From positions 122,055-186,054 of the forward strand of contig SCUE01000027.1 of NCBI GenBank assembly GCA_004297775.1: 64,000 nt of DNA. The letters are read 5' to 3'. The translations under genes were made by a program, and so were the position numbers. The notes under the pieces were generated by a model. The model did not search any database and was not told the origin of the DNA. It saw nothing but the letters and a program-made list of their open reading frames with translations. The number at the start of each line of letters is the position of its first letter. Position 1 is the first letter of the stretch. This stretch comes from Chloroflexota bacterium (GTDB lineage Bacteria; Chloroflexota; UBA6077; FW602-bin22). Positions 34,350 to 41,243 of the stretch are shown here, piece after piece.

Positions 34350-35477
34350 TCAAGAAGCGACGACTGACTGTCCCTCGGTAAGTCCATCAACGATCTCGGT
34401 CTCCGTTTCGTTTACCAGCCCGACATCGACCTCGACATCGCGGCGACGACCATCGGTCCCGACAACCTGAACGATTCGGCGGCCGCCGAATCGCTTGACC
34501 GCGGTCGACGGCACGACCAGAACGCCGTCCTTTTGCTGCGTCGTTATCGCGACGTTCGCCGGTACACCGAGCAGAACTCCGCGCGCGGCGTCACCAAGGC
34601 TGAGCTTCACCTGCAGAGACTCTCCAGCGCCCCGCACGGCGGATACCGGCGGAACATCGACCACCGTCTCGGTCAACGCCATCCCGCCGAGCGTCTCGAT
34701 CGTGACCGTGGCCGCCTGCCCCATGCGGATCTTCGCCACATCGACCGGCGGCATATCCACACGCACCTGGAACCGTGATGGATCGGCCAAGATGCCAACT
34801 GCCGCGAATGGCTGCACCTGGTCGCCGTTCCGAATACCCATCTCGGCAATGACGCCGTCGAATTCGGCGCGAATAACCGTGTCCTCAACCTGTTGTTCGA
34901 GGAGCTTCTGCGTCAATCGGGCGATTTCCAGGTTCTTCTCGGCGACTCCCGACTCAGCCAGCTTACCGCCCTTGACCTTTAGTTCGACGATGCGCGCCTC
35001 GTACTGGCTGCGTGCCTGCTTCGTCGCGGCCGAGTTTGGATCGCTCGCGAGGGCGCGATCGAGCGCTGCATGCAGATCGCGCACTGACCGATCTCCACCG
35101 GCCTCGGCCGTCATCGCGGCGCGCAATTCGCCAATCTCGGTGTTTGCGCGGGCGATCTGCAACTGTGTCTGGAGGCTCAACCCATCGATTTCCGCGAGTA
35201 CATCCCCGCGCTTGACCGTCTGTGAGGGCTGAACGTTCACAACCCGAACGCGGCCGGACGAGCGAAAGAAGAGCGGCGTTTCATTCGCGGCGGTGACACG
35301 CCCGACGCCGCGAATCGTTTCCGCAATCGTGGCGCGCCGCACACTAACAGTCGCGCGTGAGGGCTCGGTCGGCTTGGCCGACACGCGCACGGCCTGTACA
35401 TCGCTCGCTCCACCGCACGCCGTCAAGACCTGGGCAGCGAAAAGCACGACGACAGCCGCGCGCGCAAGTCGTGGCAT
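34350..35477 (-). CDS. HlyD/RND-type periplasmic adaptor lipoprotein
   Basis: A 375-residue lipoprotein: AAVVVLFAAQVLTACGG gives a lipobox with Cys at about residue 21. Membrane-fusion-protein elements follow: barrel-sandwich half FRSSGRVRVVNVQPSQTVKR with GDVLAEIDG, a long alpha-helical hairpin (about 100-190), the second half VIRAEFDGVIAEMGIRNGDQ, and beta-barrel/MP domains ending AVKRFGGRRIVQVVGTDGRR. No MacB/ABC partner lies nearby, so it may serve a remote exporter or polysaccharide secretion. I place the start at ATG 35477, eight bases after TAGGAT, rather than the open frame to 35570. Confidence 0.87.
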   Translation of the reverse strand: MPRLARAAVVVLFAAQVLTACGGASDVQAVRVSAKPTEPSRATVSVRRATIAETIRGVGRVTAANETPLFFRSSGRVRVVNVQPSQTVKRGDVLAEIDGLSLQTQLQIARANTEIGELRAAMTAEAGGDRSVRDLHAALDRALASDPNSAATKQARSQYEARIVELKVKGGKLAESGVAEKNLEIARLTQKLLEQQVEDTVIRAEFDGVIAEMGIRNGDQVQPFAAVGILADPSRFQVRVDMPPVDVAKIRMGQAATVTIETLGGMALTETVVDVPPVSAVRGAGESLQVKLSLGDAARGVLLGVPANVAITTQQKDGVLVVPSTAVKRFGGRRIVQVVGTDGRRRDVEVDVGLVNETETEIVDGLTEGQSVVAS

Positions 35478-35485
35478 AGATGGCG

Positions 35486-35491
35486 ATCCTA
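35486..35491 (-). promoter_or_regulatory. -10 element TAGGAT for the adaptor lipoprotein gene
   Basis: TAGGAT ends eight bases before the ATG at 35477 on the minus strand, which predicts a leaderless transcript. The divergent gene at 35604 has the same hexamer at nearly the same distance. Confidence 0.5.
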
Positions 35492-35590
35492 GGTACGGCG
35501 CGCGAATCATGTCAATGTCAAACATCACTCCGCGCGTCGCGCCATCACCGACCGTGATCCCTCGGAACATTCACACATCGGTTGAAATGA

Positions 35591-35596
35591 TAGGAT
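35591..35596 (+). promoter_or_regulatory. -10 element TAGGAT for the UDP-sugar dehydrogenase gene
   Basis: TAGGAT ends seven bases before the GTG at 35604, which predicts transcription starting at the start codon. Confidence 0.5.
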
Positions 35597-35603
35597 CGGC
35601 CTC

Positions 35604-36917
35604 GTGAAACCGCGCTCGATCTGTGTCGTCGGACTCGGATACATCGGATTGCCGACCGCGGTCGTGCTTGCGCAAGCTGGATACAGCGTCACCGGATGCG
35701 ACATCGATGCCGATGTCTGCGCGCGAGTCGCCGCCGGCGCGGCACACTTCAGCGAGCCCGGCCTGTCGGCGTTGGTCGCCGACATCGTCGGGAACGGATC
35801 GTTGCGAATCTCCGATCACCCGGTCGAAGCCGACGCATTCGTCATCTGCGTCCCGACACCGCTCGCCGGAATCGCCACCAAGCGCGCCGATATCAGCGCG
35901 GTGCTAGCGGCTGGACGGGCAATCGGCGCCGCGATTCGCCCGGGAAACCTCGTCATCCTCGAGTCGACATCGCCGCCAGGGACGACCATCGGTCCACTGC
36001 GCGTCGAACTGGAATCGGCCGCCGGACTCGTCGCTGGCCGCGATTTCTTATTGGCGCACTGCCCCGAACGCGTCCTGCCCGGTCGCATGATGACAGAACT
36101 CGTCGCGAACGATCGCGTCGTCGGCGGCCTGGACAGTGCCTCGACCGCGGCCGCCGCGGCGCTGTATCGATCGTTTGCCAGCGGCACGGTCTCGGAGACG
36201 GACGCCACAACCGCCGAGCTCGTCAAGCTGATGGAGAACACCTACCGCGACGTCAACATCGCGCTTGCGAACGAATTCGCGCTCGTGTCTGAAAGCCTCG
36301 GCATCGACGTCTGGCGTGCAATCGACCTGGCGAACCGGCACCCGCGCGTCAACATCTTGCGACCCGGGCCCGGTGTCGGTGGACATTGCATCGCGGTCGA
36401 TCCATGGTTTGTAGTCGGGTCGGCGCCACGCGCGACCTCGCTCATCGCGACCGGTCGCGCCGTCAACGATGCGATGCCCGGGCACGTCGCCGACCGCGTC
36501 ACGTCAATGTTGGGCGGTTTGAGGGGACGCGTCATCCTCGCGCTCGGGTCCACTTACAAGGCCAACGTCGACGACGAGCGTGAGAGCGCCTCATTGCATG
36601 TCATCGAGCATCTCCGCGACGGCGGGGCCGATGTCCGTGTTCACGATGCGGTCACCCGTCCGAGTCCGGGCGTCAGCGCGCTCGCCGATGGTGCCGACTG
36701 CCTGGTGCTACTGGTCGATCACGATGCCTATGCGCGCCTCGATCCATCGCGCATCGGGCACGCCATGCGACGCGCCTTGGTCCTCGACTGCCGCGACGTC
36801 CTTGATCGCACTGCGTGGACCAACGCGGGCTTCACCGTCGAGCGCCTTGGCGATGGTCGATCGAACGGCCGTCCGACCACGCTGGCGCCGGTCGCTGTCG
36901 GCCGCGAGACACTCTAA
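35604..36917 (+). CDS. UDP-sugar 6-dehydrogenase (WecC-like, UDP-ManNAc/GlcNAc type)
   Basis: The 437-residue NAD-dependent oxidoreductase has an N-terminal Rossmann fold SICVVGLGYIGLPTAVVLAQ, VILESTSPPGTTIGPLR, and AHCPERVLPGRMMTEL. The middle domain has LMENTYRDVNIALANEFALV, and the catalytic Cys lies in RPGPGVGGHCIAVDPWFV. The LPTA and AHCPERVLPG sequences favour the UDP-N-acetylmannosaminuronate (WecC) branch over UDP-glucose dehydrogenase. It supplies a uronic acid to the glycan pathways nearby. GTG 35604 start. A strong palindrome follows 16 bases after the stop. Confidence 0.9.
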   Translation: MKPRSICVVGLGYIGLPTAVVLAQAGYSVTGCDIDADVCARVAAGAAHFSEPGLSALVADIVGNGSLRISDHPVEADAFVICVPTPLAGIATKRADISAVLAAGRAIGAAIRPGNLVILESTSPPGTTIGPLRVELESAAGLVAGRDFLLAHCPERVLPGRMMTELVANDRVVGGLDSASTAAAAALYRSFASGTVSETDATTAELVKLMENTYRDVNIALANEFALVSESLGIDVWRAIDLANRHPRVNILRPGPGVGGHCIAVDPWFVVGSAPRATSLIATGRAVNDAMPGHVADRVTSMLGGLRGRVILALGSTYKANVDDERESASLHVIEHLRDGGADVRVHDAVTRPSPGVSALADGADCLVLLVDHDAYARLDPSRIGHAMRRALVLDCRDVLDRTAWTNAGFTVERLGDGRSNGRPTTLAPVAVGRETL

Positions 36918-36932
36918 AGCCGATCTCGCCGA

Positions 36933-36959
36933 GTTCCTTGTGCATTAAGCACAAGGAAC
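36933..36959. promoter_or_regulatory. Perfect 27-bp inverted repeat, candidate operator copy 1
   Basis: GTTCCTTGTGC (36933-36943), centre ATTAA, GCACAAGGAAC (36949-36959): eleven paired bases each side. The core TTGTGCATT..GCACA recurs at 37302-37317 before amt. The centre lies about 41 bases upstream of the start predicted from a TACATT -10 at 36975-36980, the classical position of an activator site. It could also fold as a terminator hairpin for the dehydrogenase gene, but no T-tract follows. Confidence 0.5.
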
Positions 36960-37042
36960 GCCCGCATGAGTTCTTACATTTTCCCCTAACTAACGTCGGG
37001 CTGCTCGCCAATACGCTTCCACCACAGATCAGTCGCACGGAG

Positions 37043-37180
37043 ATGGAAATGTTGGCAGCATCGCTCATCGCATTCGGCGCAATCTTGGTCGCCTGGCTCA
37101 TGGCGCCAGAGGCTCCGCGCGCCAAGGCGCCGAGCGTCGTCGCCGATACGACCCGAAATGCGGTTCCTGCCCACGCCTGA
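37043..37180 (+). CDS. 45-residue single-helix membrane peptide next to amt
   Basis: MEMLAASLIAFGAILVAWLM forms one membrane helix. It is followed by an Ala/Pro/Lys tail (APEAPRAKAPSVVADTTRNA). The frame is open upstream to 36815 only as a shadow of the dehydrogenase gene. Three observations support a real gene: a palindrome and a -10 box upstream, a strong terminator 23 bases after the stop, and a physically sensible protein. No family is recognised. The same operator core precedes amt 236 bp further on, so co-regulation with ammonium uptake is plausible. Confidence 0.55.
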   Translation: MEMLAASLIAFGAILVAWLMAPEAPRAKAPSVVADTTRNAVPAHA

Positions 37181-37202
37181 ATCGCCTCAGCCGTCTTCCG
37201 CG

Positions 37203-37239
37203 AACGACGCCGGTCACACGACCGGCGTCGTTCTTATTT
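37203..37239 (+). terminator. Rho-independent terminator after the small membrane peptide
   Basis: AACGACGCCGGTC (37203-37215), tetraloop ACAC, GACCGGCGTCGTT (37220-37232), then CTTATTT: a perfect 13-bp stem. It separates the small gene from amt transcription. Confidence 0.85.
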
Positions 37240-37302
37240 GGGGTCAGCGCCCAGCGCAACATCATCATGTGGCGTTCAGGCGATCGCTTTTCGCTCAATA
37301 AT

Positions 37303-37317
37303 TGTGCATTGCGCACA
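37303..37317. promoter_or_regulatory. Inverted repeat, candidate operator copy 2 (upstream of amt)
   Basis: TGTGC-ATTGC-GCACA. With the flanking T it shares TTGTGCATTnnGCACA with copy 1 at 36933-36959. It lies about 75 bases upstream of the start predicted from a TAGCAT box at 37375-37380 and 98 bases before the amt start codon. The matched spacing and half-sites suggest one dimeric regulator. The arms are the reverse orientation of the NtrC consensus, and the 5-base centre is one shorter than CRP. Confidence 0.5.
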
Positions 37318-37415
37318 TCATTCTCCGGTCGAATCTTGGCTTCGCGTCCAGACAGAAGATTTCGACTGTGCGAATAGCATACCTGACATCTGACCAGCGG
37401 GAGGAGTAGAGCACC

Positions 37416-38660
37416 TTGCAAGCAAGTCCGATCGTTAGCGGCGATGTCGCCTGGGTCCTGGCCAGTACGGCGCTCGTCATGCTGATGACGCCAGCGCTCG
37501 GCTTTTTCTATGGCGGTCTGGTTCGCCGAAAGAACGTCCTTGCCACGATCATGCACAGCTTTTTCATCCTGTGCCTCATCAGTGTCCAGTGGGTCCTCTT
37601 CGGCTATTCGTTGGCGTTTGGACCGACGTTAAACGGAATCATCGGTGGTCTGAACTGGGTCGGATTGGAAGGCGTGACAATGGACGCCAATCCCGACTAC
37701 GCCGGAACAATTCCGCACCAGCTGTTCATGATCTTCCAAATGATGTTCGCCGTCATCACGCCGGCGCTCATCACCGGCGCGTTCGCCGAGCGGAAGCGTT
37801 TCAAGGCGTTCGCTGTTTTCTCGATTCTGTGGGCCACCCTCGTATACGCGCCGGTCGCGCACTGGGTGTGGGGTAATGCCGGCGGTCAGCCTGGCTGGCT
37901 CAAGGGGTTGGGCGCTCTCGACTTCGCCGGCGGTACGGTCGTTCACATCACCGCCGGAATGTCTGCGCTCGTCGCGGCCATGGTGATCGGGCGGCGCCTG
38001 CATAGCGATGAGCCGATCGAACCGCACGATGCCACGATGACGATCCTTGGCGCAGCCCTCCTCTGGTTCGGTTGGTTCGGGTTCAACGCCGGTAGCGCAC
38101 TCACCTCAGGTTCACTCGCGGTCAGCGCCTTTGTCAACACCAACACGGCCGCGGCGATGGCAGCGTTGACCTGGATGACAATTTCGTGGATGCACAAGGG
38201 AGCCCCGAGCGCTCTCGGCGCCGCGATCGGCGCGGTCGCTGGACTGGTCGCGATCACACCCGCGGCCGGATTCGTCACACCGACGGCGGCGATTCTCATC
38301 GGTCTCGGCGCCGGCGTTCTCTGCTACGGCGCGGTACAACTGAAGAACGTCCTGGGTTTCGATGACGCGCTCGACGTGTGGGCCTGCCACGGCGTCGGCG
38401 GCGTCTGGGGCGCATTCGCGACCGGCCTCTTCGCGACCAAGACGATCAACGAAGCGGGCGCCGATGGCCTGTTCTACGGGAATCCAGGTCTCCTGTTGAC
38501 GCAAGTCATAGCAATCGTCGCTGTTTCGCTCTTCTCAATTGTGATGACCTGGGTGATTCTCAAGGTCATCGACGTGACGATCGGGCTCCGCGTCGGCGAG
38601 GAAGAGGAGCGACTCGGCCTCGACGCCTCGCAGCACCGGGAGCCCGCCTACGGGATCTAA
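37416..38660 (+). CDS. amt: Ammonium transporter Amt
   Basis: A 414-residue protein with 11 membrane helices. Landmarks are the phenylalanine gate region (FFYGGLVRRKNVLATIMHSF), the signature TGAFAERKRFKAFAVFSILW, and the pore twin histidines in FAGGTVVHITAGMSALVAAM and DVWACHGVGGVWGAFATGLF. It lacks a cleavable signal peptide. The start is TTG 37416, nine bases after GGGAGGAG, a clear ribosome binding site. No glnK/PII gene is adjacent. Upstream lies the inverted repeat at 37303, probably used for nitrogen control. Confidence 0.94.
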   Translation: MQASPIVSGDVAWVLASTALVMLMTPALGFFYGGLVRRKNVLATIMHSFFILCLISVQWVLFGYSLAFGPTLNGIIGGLNWVGLEGVTMDANPDYAGTIPHQLFMIFQMMFAVITPALITGAFAERKRFKAFAVFSILWATLVYAPVAHWVWGNAGGQPGWLKGLGALDFAGGTVVHITAGMSALVAAMVIGRRLHSDEPIEPHDATMTILGAALLWFGWFGFNAGSALTSGSLAVSAFVNTNTAAAMAALTWMTISWMHKGAPSALGAAIGAVAGLVAITPAAGFVTPTAAILIGLGAGVLCYGAVQLKNVLGFDDALDVWACHGVGGVWGAFATGLFATKTINEAGADGLFYGNPGLLLTQVIAIVAVSLFSIVMTWVILKVIDVTIGLRVGEEEERLGLDASQHREPAYGI

Positions 38661-38677
38661 TCTCCTAAGCGTCTAGC

Positions 38678-38711
38678 CAAGAGGGCTGTCACATTCGTGG
38701 CAGCCCTCTTG
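38678..38711. terminator. Hairpin between convergent genes
   Basis: CAAGAGGGCTG pairs with CAGCCCTCTTG, extended by four inner pairs (one G-T) to a 15-bp stem with an ATTC loop. It lies between the ends of amt and the MlrC-like gene. There is no T-tract on the plus side, so terminator strength is uncertain. Confidence 0.6.
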
Positions 38712-38782
38712 AACGTTCCGAATTCCTCGCGAGACGCTTCGGATCTAATTCGCCGGCGACCGACGCGTCGAGCGCCGGCCGA

Positions 38783-40312
38783 CTACGACGTTGCGGCAAT
38801 CGAACGCGGTGCATACTCGACGTTCGGGTCGAGCGGGAAGATCGGTCGTCGGACCCGCGTGTACGCAAACCGGCGCGTGTTCGGATTCGTGATCCCGGGG
38901 GAATCCACCTCGATGATCGCCTTTCCGATTTGTTCGTGAATCTGAAACTCGTCTCGGAAGAGGTGGGCGGACTGCACAACGACGATCCGCCGCGTCCGCG
39001 GCTCAATCCCGACTGAGCGGAAGTACTGCGGGTGAATCTGGCTCGATGGGTGCTCCGTCAGAATCACGTCGGTTGCGCCGCATCGAATGACCGCCGTGGT
39101 ACCCAGCCGAACGGGAAGTCCGAAATGCGGATCGATGAAGTCACCCGAAAAGAGAAGGCGCACCGTGCCCTCGATCGAAACCGGGCGACCATTGGTCGGC
39201 TCGTGCTTTCCGCCGACCTCGGACGAGAACTCCGCGCCAACACCAGCTTTCGCCGCCGCTCGCGCAGCGTCGCCATCGCGCACGAAGAGTGCCGCGTCGG
39301 GCCAGCCGGCGGCCTTCAACGCCGCCAGAATGGCCGTGCCATCGCCGGGTGAGCCACCGGCGGTGTTGTTCCCCTGATCGGCCAGGATCACGGGCCAACG
39401 CGGACTTTCGATCGCTCGTCGGACCGCGACATCCACCGGCGTGAGAACCAATTCGGTCTCGAATCCAGAGCGCGTTCGCCACGCCAGATCGCACAGCTCG
39501 GCGACGATGCGATCGGCAAGCTCCGGATTGCGATCGGTCGTCGCCAGCATCGTCATGCCGGCTTCGGGCACGTCCGCGTCACCGAATCCCGCCGCCACCG
39601 TTACGTCGAGGACTCCCGGAAGGCGGCTCAACTCGGCGGCGCGGCTGATCAACCAGTACATCGGCGGCTTCAGGAGCGCCAGCGACCCTTCGCTCATACT
39701 CATCAGACCCGACTTCACCAGGATCGGTGGCTTCAGCAGCCGACAGACCGGCTTCACTTCGCCCCGCAGCGTTCGCCCAACCAGTTGGGCGCCGGCGTAC
39801 CCCATCTCGTACAGATCGACGTGCGGCGCGGTCTTGTAGCCGATGATCGCGTCTGCGTGATCGGCCCACGACTCGCCGATGTTCGCGTGGAGATCGAACA
39901 CGACCACGAGCGGCACCGCGGGGCCGATTGCGCGCCGCACGGCCGCGAGAATATGCGCCTCGGGATCGTCGATCTCCTGGCCGGCCGCCGCGCCGTGCAA
40001 ATGGAGGAGCACCGCGTCCGCCTTCGCCTCGATCGCGCCACGGACGAGGTGATCGGTCGCGTCGTGGACGACCTCGGATGCGATCGCTCCGGTCGTTGGA
40101 CCATGCGTCGCGAAGAACATCGGAACCATCGTCAGTCCCTCGGCATCGCAGCCGTCGATGATGCCGCCGATCGTACTCTTGGTTCCGCGATATGTGTCGA
40201 TGACGTCTTGGCCAGATACGTACGTGCCGTTCTGCTTGATCCGCGCGAGCGTCGTTGACTCCGGATTGAAAGTATTCGTTTCGTGGGAAAACCCGCCGAT
40301 GGCGACCCGCAC
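38783..40312 (-). CDS. M81-family metallopeptidase, MlrC-like
   Basis: The 509-residue product matches the microcystinase C family. It opens MRVAIGGFSHETNTFNPEST with the His-Glu metal-site motif, continues FFATHGPTTGAIASEVVHDA, VLLHLHGAAAGQEIDDPEAH and VVFDLHANIGESWADHADAI, and has the C-terminal-domain ADQGNNTAGGSPGDGTAILA. MlrC hydrolyses linear microcystin products, but most family members have unknown amide substrates. GTG 40312 is preceded by AGGAGTGAGCA, a fair ribosome binding site. It is divergent from the NIPSNAP gene. Confidence 0.9.
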   Translation of the reverse strand: MRVAIGGFSHETNTFNPESTTLARIKQNGTYVSGQDVIDTYRGTKSTIGGIIDGCDAEGLTMVPMFFATHGPTTGAIASEVVHDATDHLVRGAIEAKADAVLLHLHGAAAGQEIDDPEAHILAAVRRAIGPAVPLVVVFDLHANIGESWADHADAIIGYKTAPHVDLYEMGYAGAQLVGRTLRGEVKPVCRLLKPPILVKSGLMSMSEGSLALLKPPMYWLISRAAELSRLPGVLDVTVAAGFGDADVPEAGMTMLATTDRNPELADRIVAELCDLAWRTRSGFETELVLTPVDVAVRRAIESPRWPVILADQGNNTAGGSPGDGTAILAALKAAGWPDAALFVRDGDAARAAAKAGVGAEFSSEVGGKHEPTNGRPVSIEGTVRLLFSGDFIDPHFGLPVRLGTTAVIRCGATDVILTEHPSSQIHPQYFRSVGIEPRTRRIVVVQSAHLFRDEFQIHEQIGKAIIEVDSPGITNPNTRRFAYTRVRRPIFPLDPNVEYAPRSIAATS

Positions 40313-40347
40313 TGCTCACTCCTATACTGGCGCCGCTTGGAGGCCAC

Positions 40348-40680
40348 ATGATCTACGAAATGCGCGTCTACATTTGCGCCCCGGGTCGCATCGCGGCGCT
40401 GCACAATCGGTTCCGGACCACCACCACTCGGAAGTTCCGCGAGCACGGCGTGAAGGTCATCGGCTATTGGACAGACAAGTACGGTGAGTCGAATCGGCTG
40501 ACGTACATCGTCCAGTGGAAGGACGAGGCCGAACGCACCGCCAAATGGGGCGCCTTCGGGAGCGATCCCGAGTGGCTCGCCGCGCGCGCCGCCTCCGAAG
40601 CGCCGGAGAATGGCGGGCCGATCGTCGCCAATGTCATCAACACACTGATGACGCCGACTGATTACTCCGAGCTGCAGTAG
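40348..40680 (+). CDS. NIPSNAP-family protein
   Basis: A 110-residue dimeric alpha/beta-barrel protein, with MIYEMRVYICAPGRIAALHN (the family's typical opening), then VKVIGYWTDKYGESNRLTYI and WKDEAERTAKWGAFGSDPEW. NIPSNAP proteins are small and of unclear biochemical function, and are frequently encoded near catabolic or amidohydrolase genes. ATG 40348 is preceded by TTGGAGGCCAC, a good ribosome binding site. A TATACT at 40324-40329 is a plausible -10. Confidence 0.9.
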   Translation: MIYEMRVYICAPGRIAALHNRFRTTTTRKFREHGVKVIGYWTDKYGESNRLTYIVQWKDEAERTAKWGAFGSDPEWLAARAASEAPENGGPIVANVINTLMTPTDYSELQ

Positions 40681-40736
40681 AGACATCGCGGAACAAGAGG
40701 TTCTTATGGGGCGCTGATCGTCGAGCGATCAACCTT

Positions 40737-41243
40737 GTGGGCGTGTCCGCATCACGTGGCGTCGTCCATCTCGTCACGACGCTCGATATCCCGGCCCATC
40801 GGTGGCGAAGCGCCGTCGTCGCGGCCGGCTACACCTGTGCGATCGCCCCAACGCTCCGGCGACCCGATGGTCAATCGTTCGTGACACCAGACCTTCTCGT
40901 TCTCGGTCCAGACGTCCCGGGAGCCGTCGCACTCGCACTAATTGATGCGATTGAGAGCGCGTCGCCCGATCGAAAAGCTCCAGCAGTCATTCGCCTGAGC
41001 ACCGAACGGACGGATGATGTGCGCGGCGCCGATGGCGAGTACGTCATCGCGGCCGATGCTCACACCGGCGCCCTCTGCGCCCTGGCCTTGGCGCTCTGGC
41101 CACAGCCGACCGAGGTCAGTCGACGCTCCTGGTTGATCCGCTTCTGGGAGCGATGGCGTCGCGGAGCGACTGGTGCGTTCGAACGACCTGTGCGCGCAAC
41201 CGCAATCCCCGTGCTCGAGTCGGACGCCGGCCCCTACTCGTAG
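40737..41243 (+). CDS. Unknown protein, possibly a degenerate receiver domain
   Basis: A 168-residue protein with an alternating strand/helix pattern. TPDLLVLGPDVPGAVALALI resembles the receiver PDLVLLDxxMPG segment but has Gly where the phospho-acceptor Asp would be. After about residue 125 a basic amphipathic helix follows (SRRSWLIRFWERWRRGATGA). I do not recognise a named family, and the receiver relationship is a low-confidence inference. The GTG at 40737 has no ribosome binding site. The last 10 bases overlap the convergent HyuB-like gene. Confidence 0.55.
   Translation: MGVSASRGVVHLVTTLDIPAHRWRSAVVAAGYTCAIAPTLRRPDGQSFVTPDLLVLGPDVPGAVALALIDAIESASPDRKAPAVIRLSTERTDDVRGADGEYVIAADAHTGALCALALALWPQPTEVSRRSWLIRFWERWRRGATGAFERPVRATAIPVLESDAGPYS

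Noticed and set aside
36933..36959. Palindrome read as a terminator of the dehydrogenase gene
   Set aside because: No T-tract follows, and the core recurs upstream of amt, so a regulatory site is more likely, though termination is not excluded.
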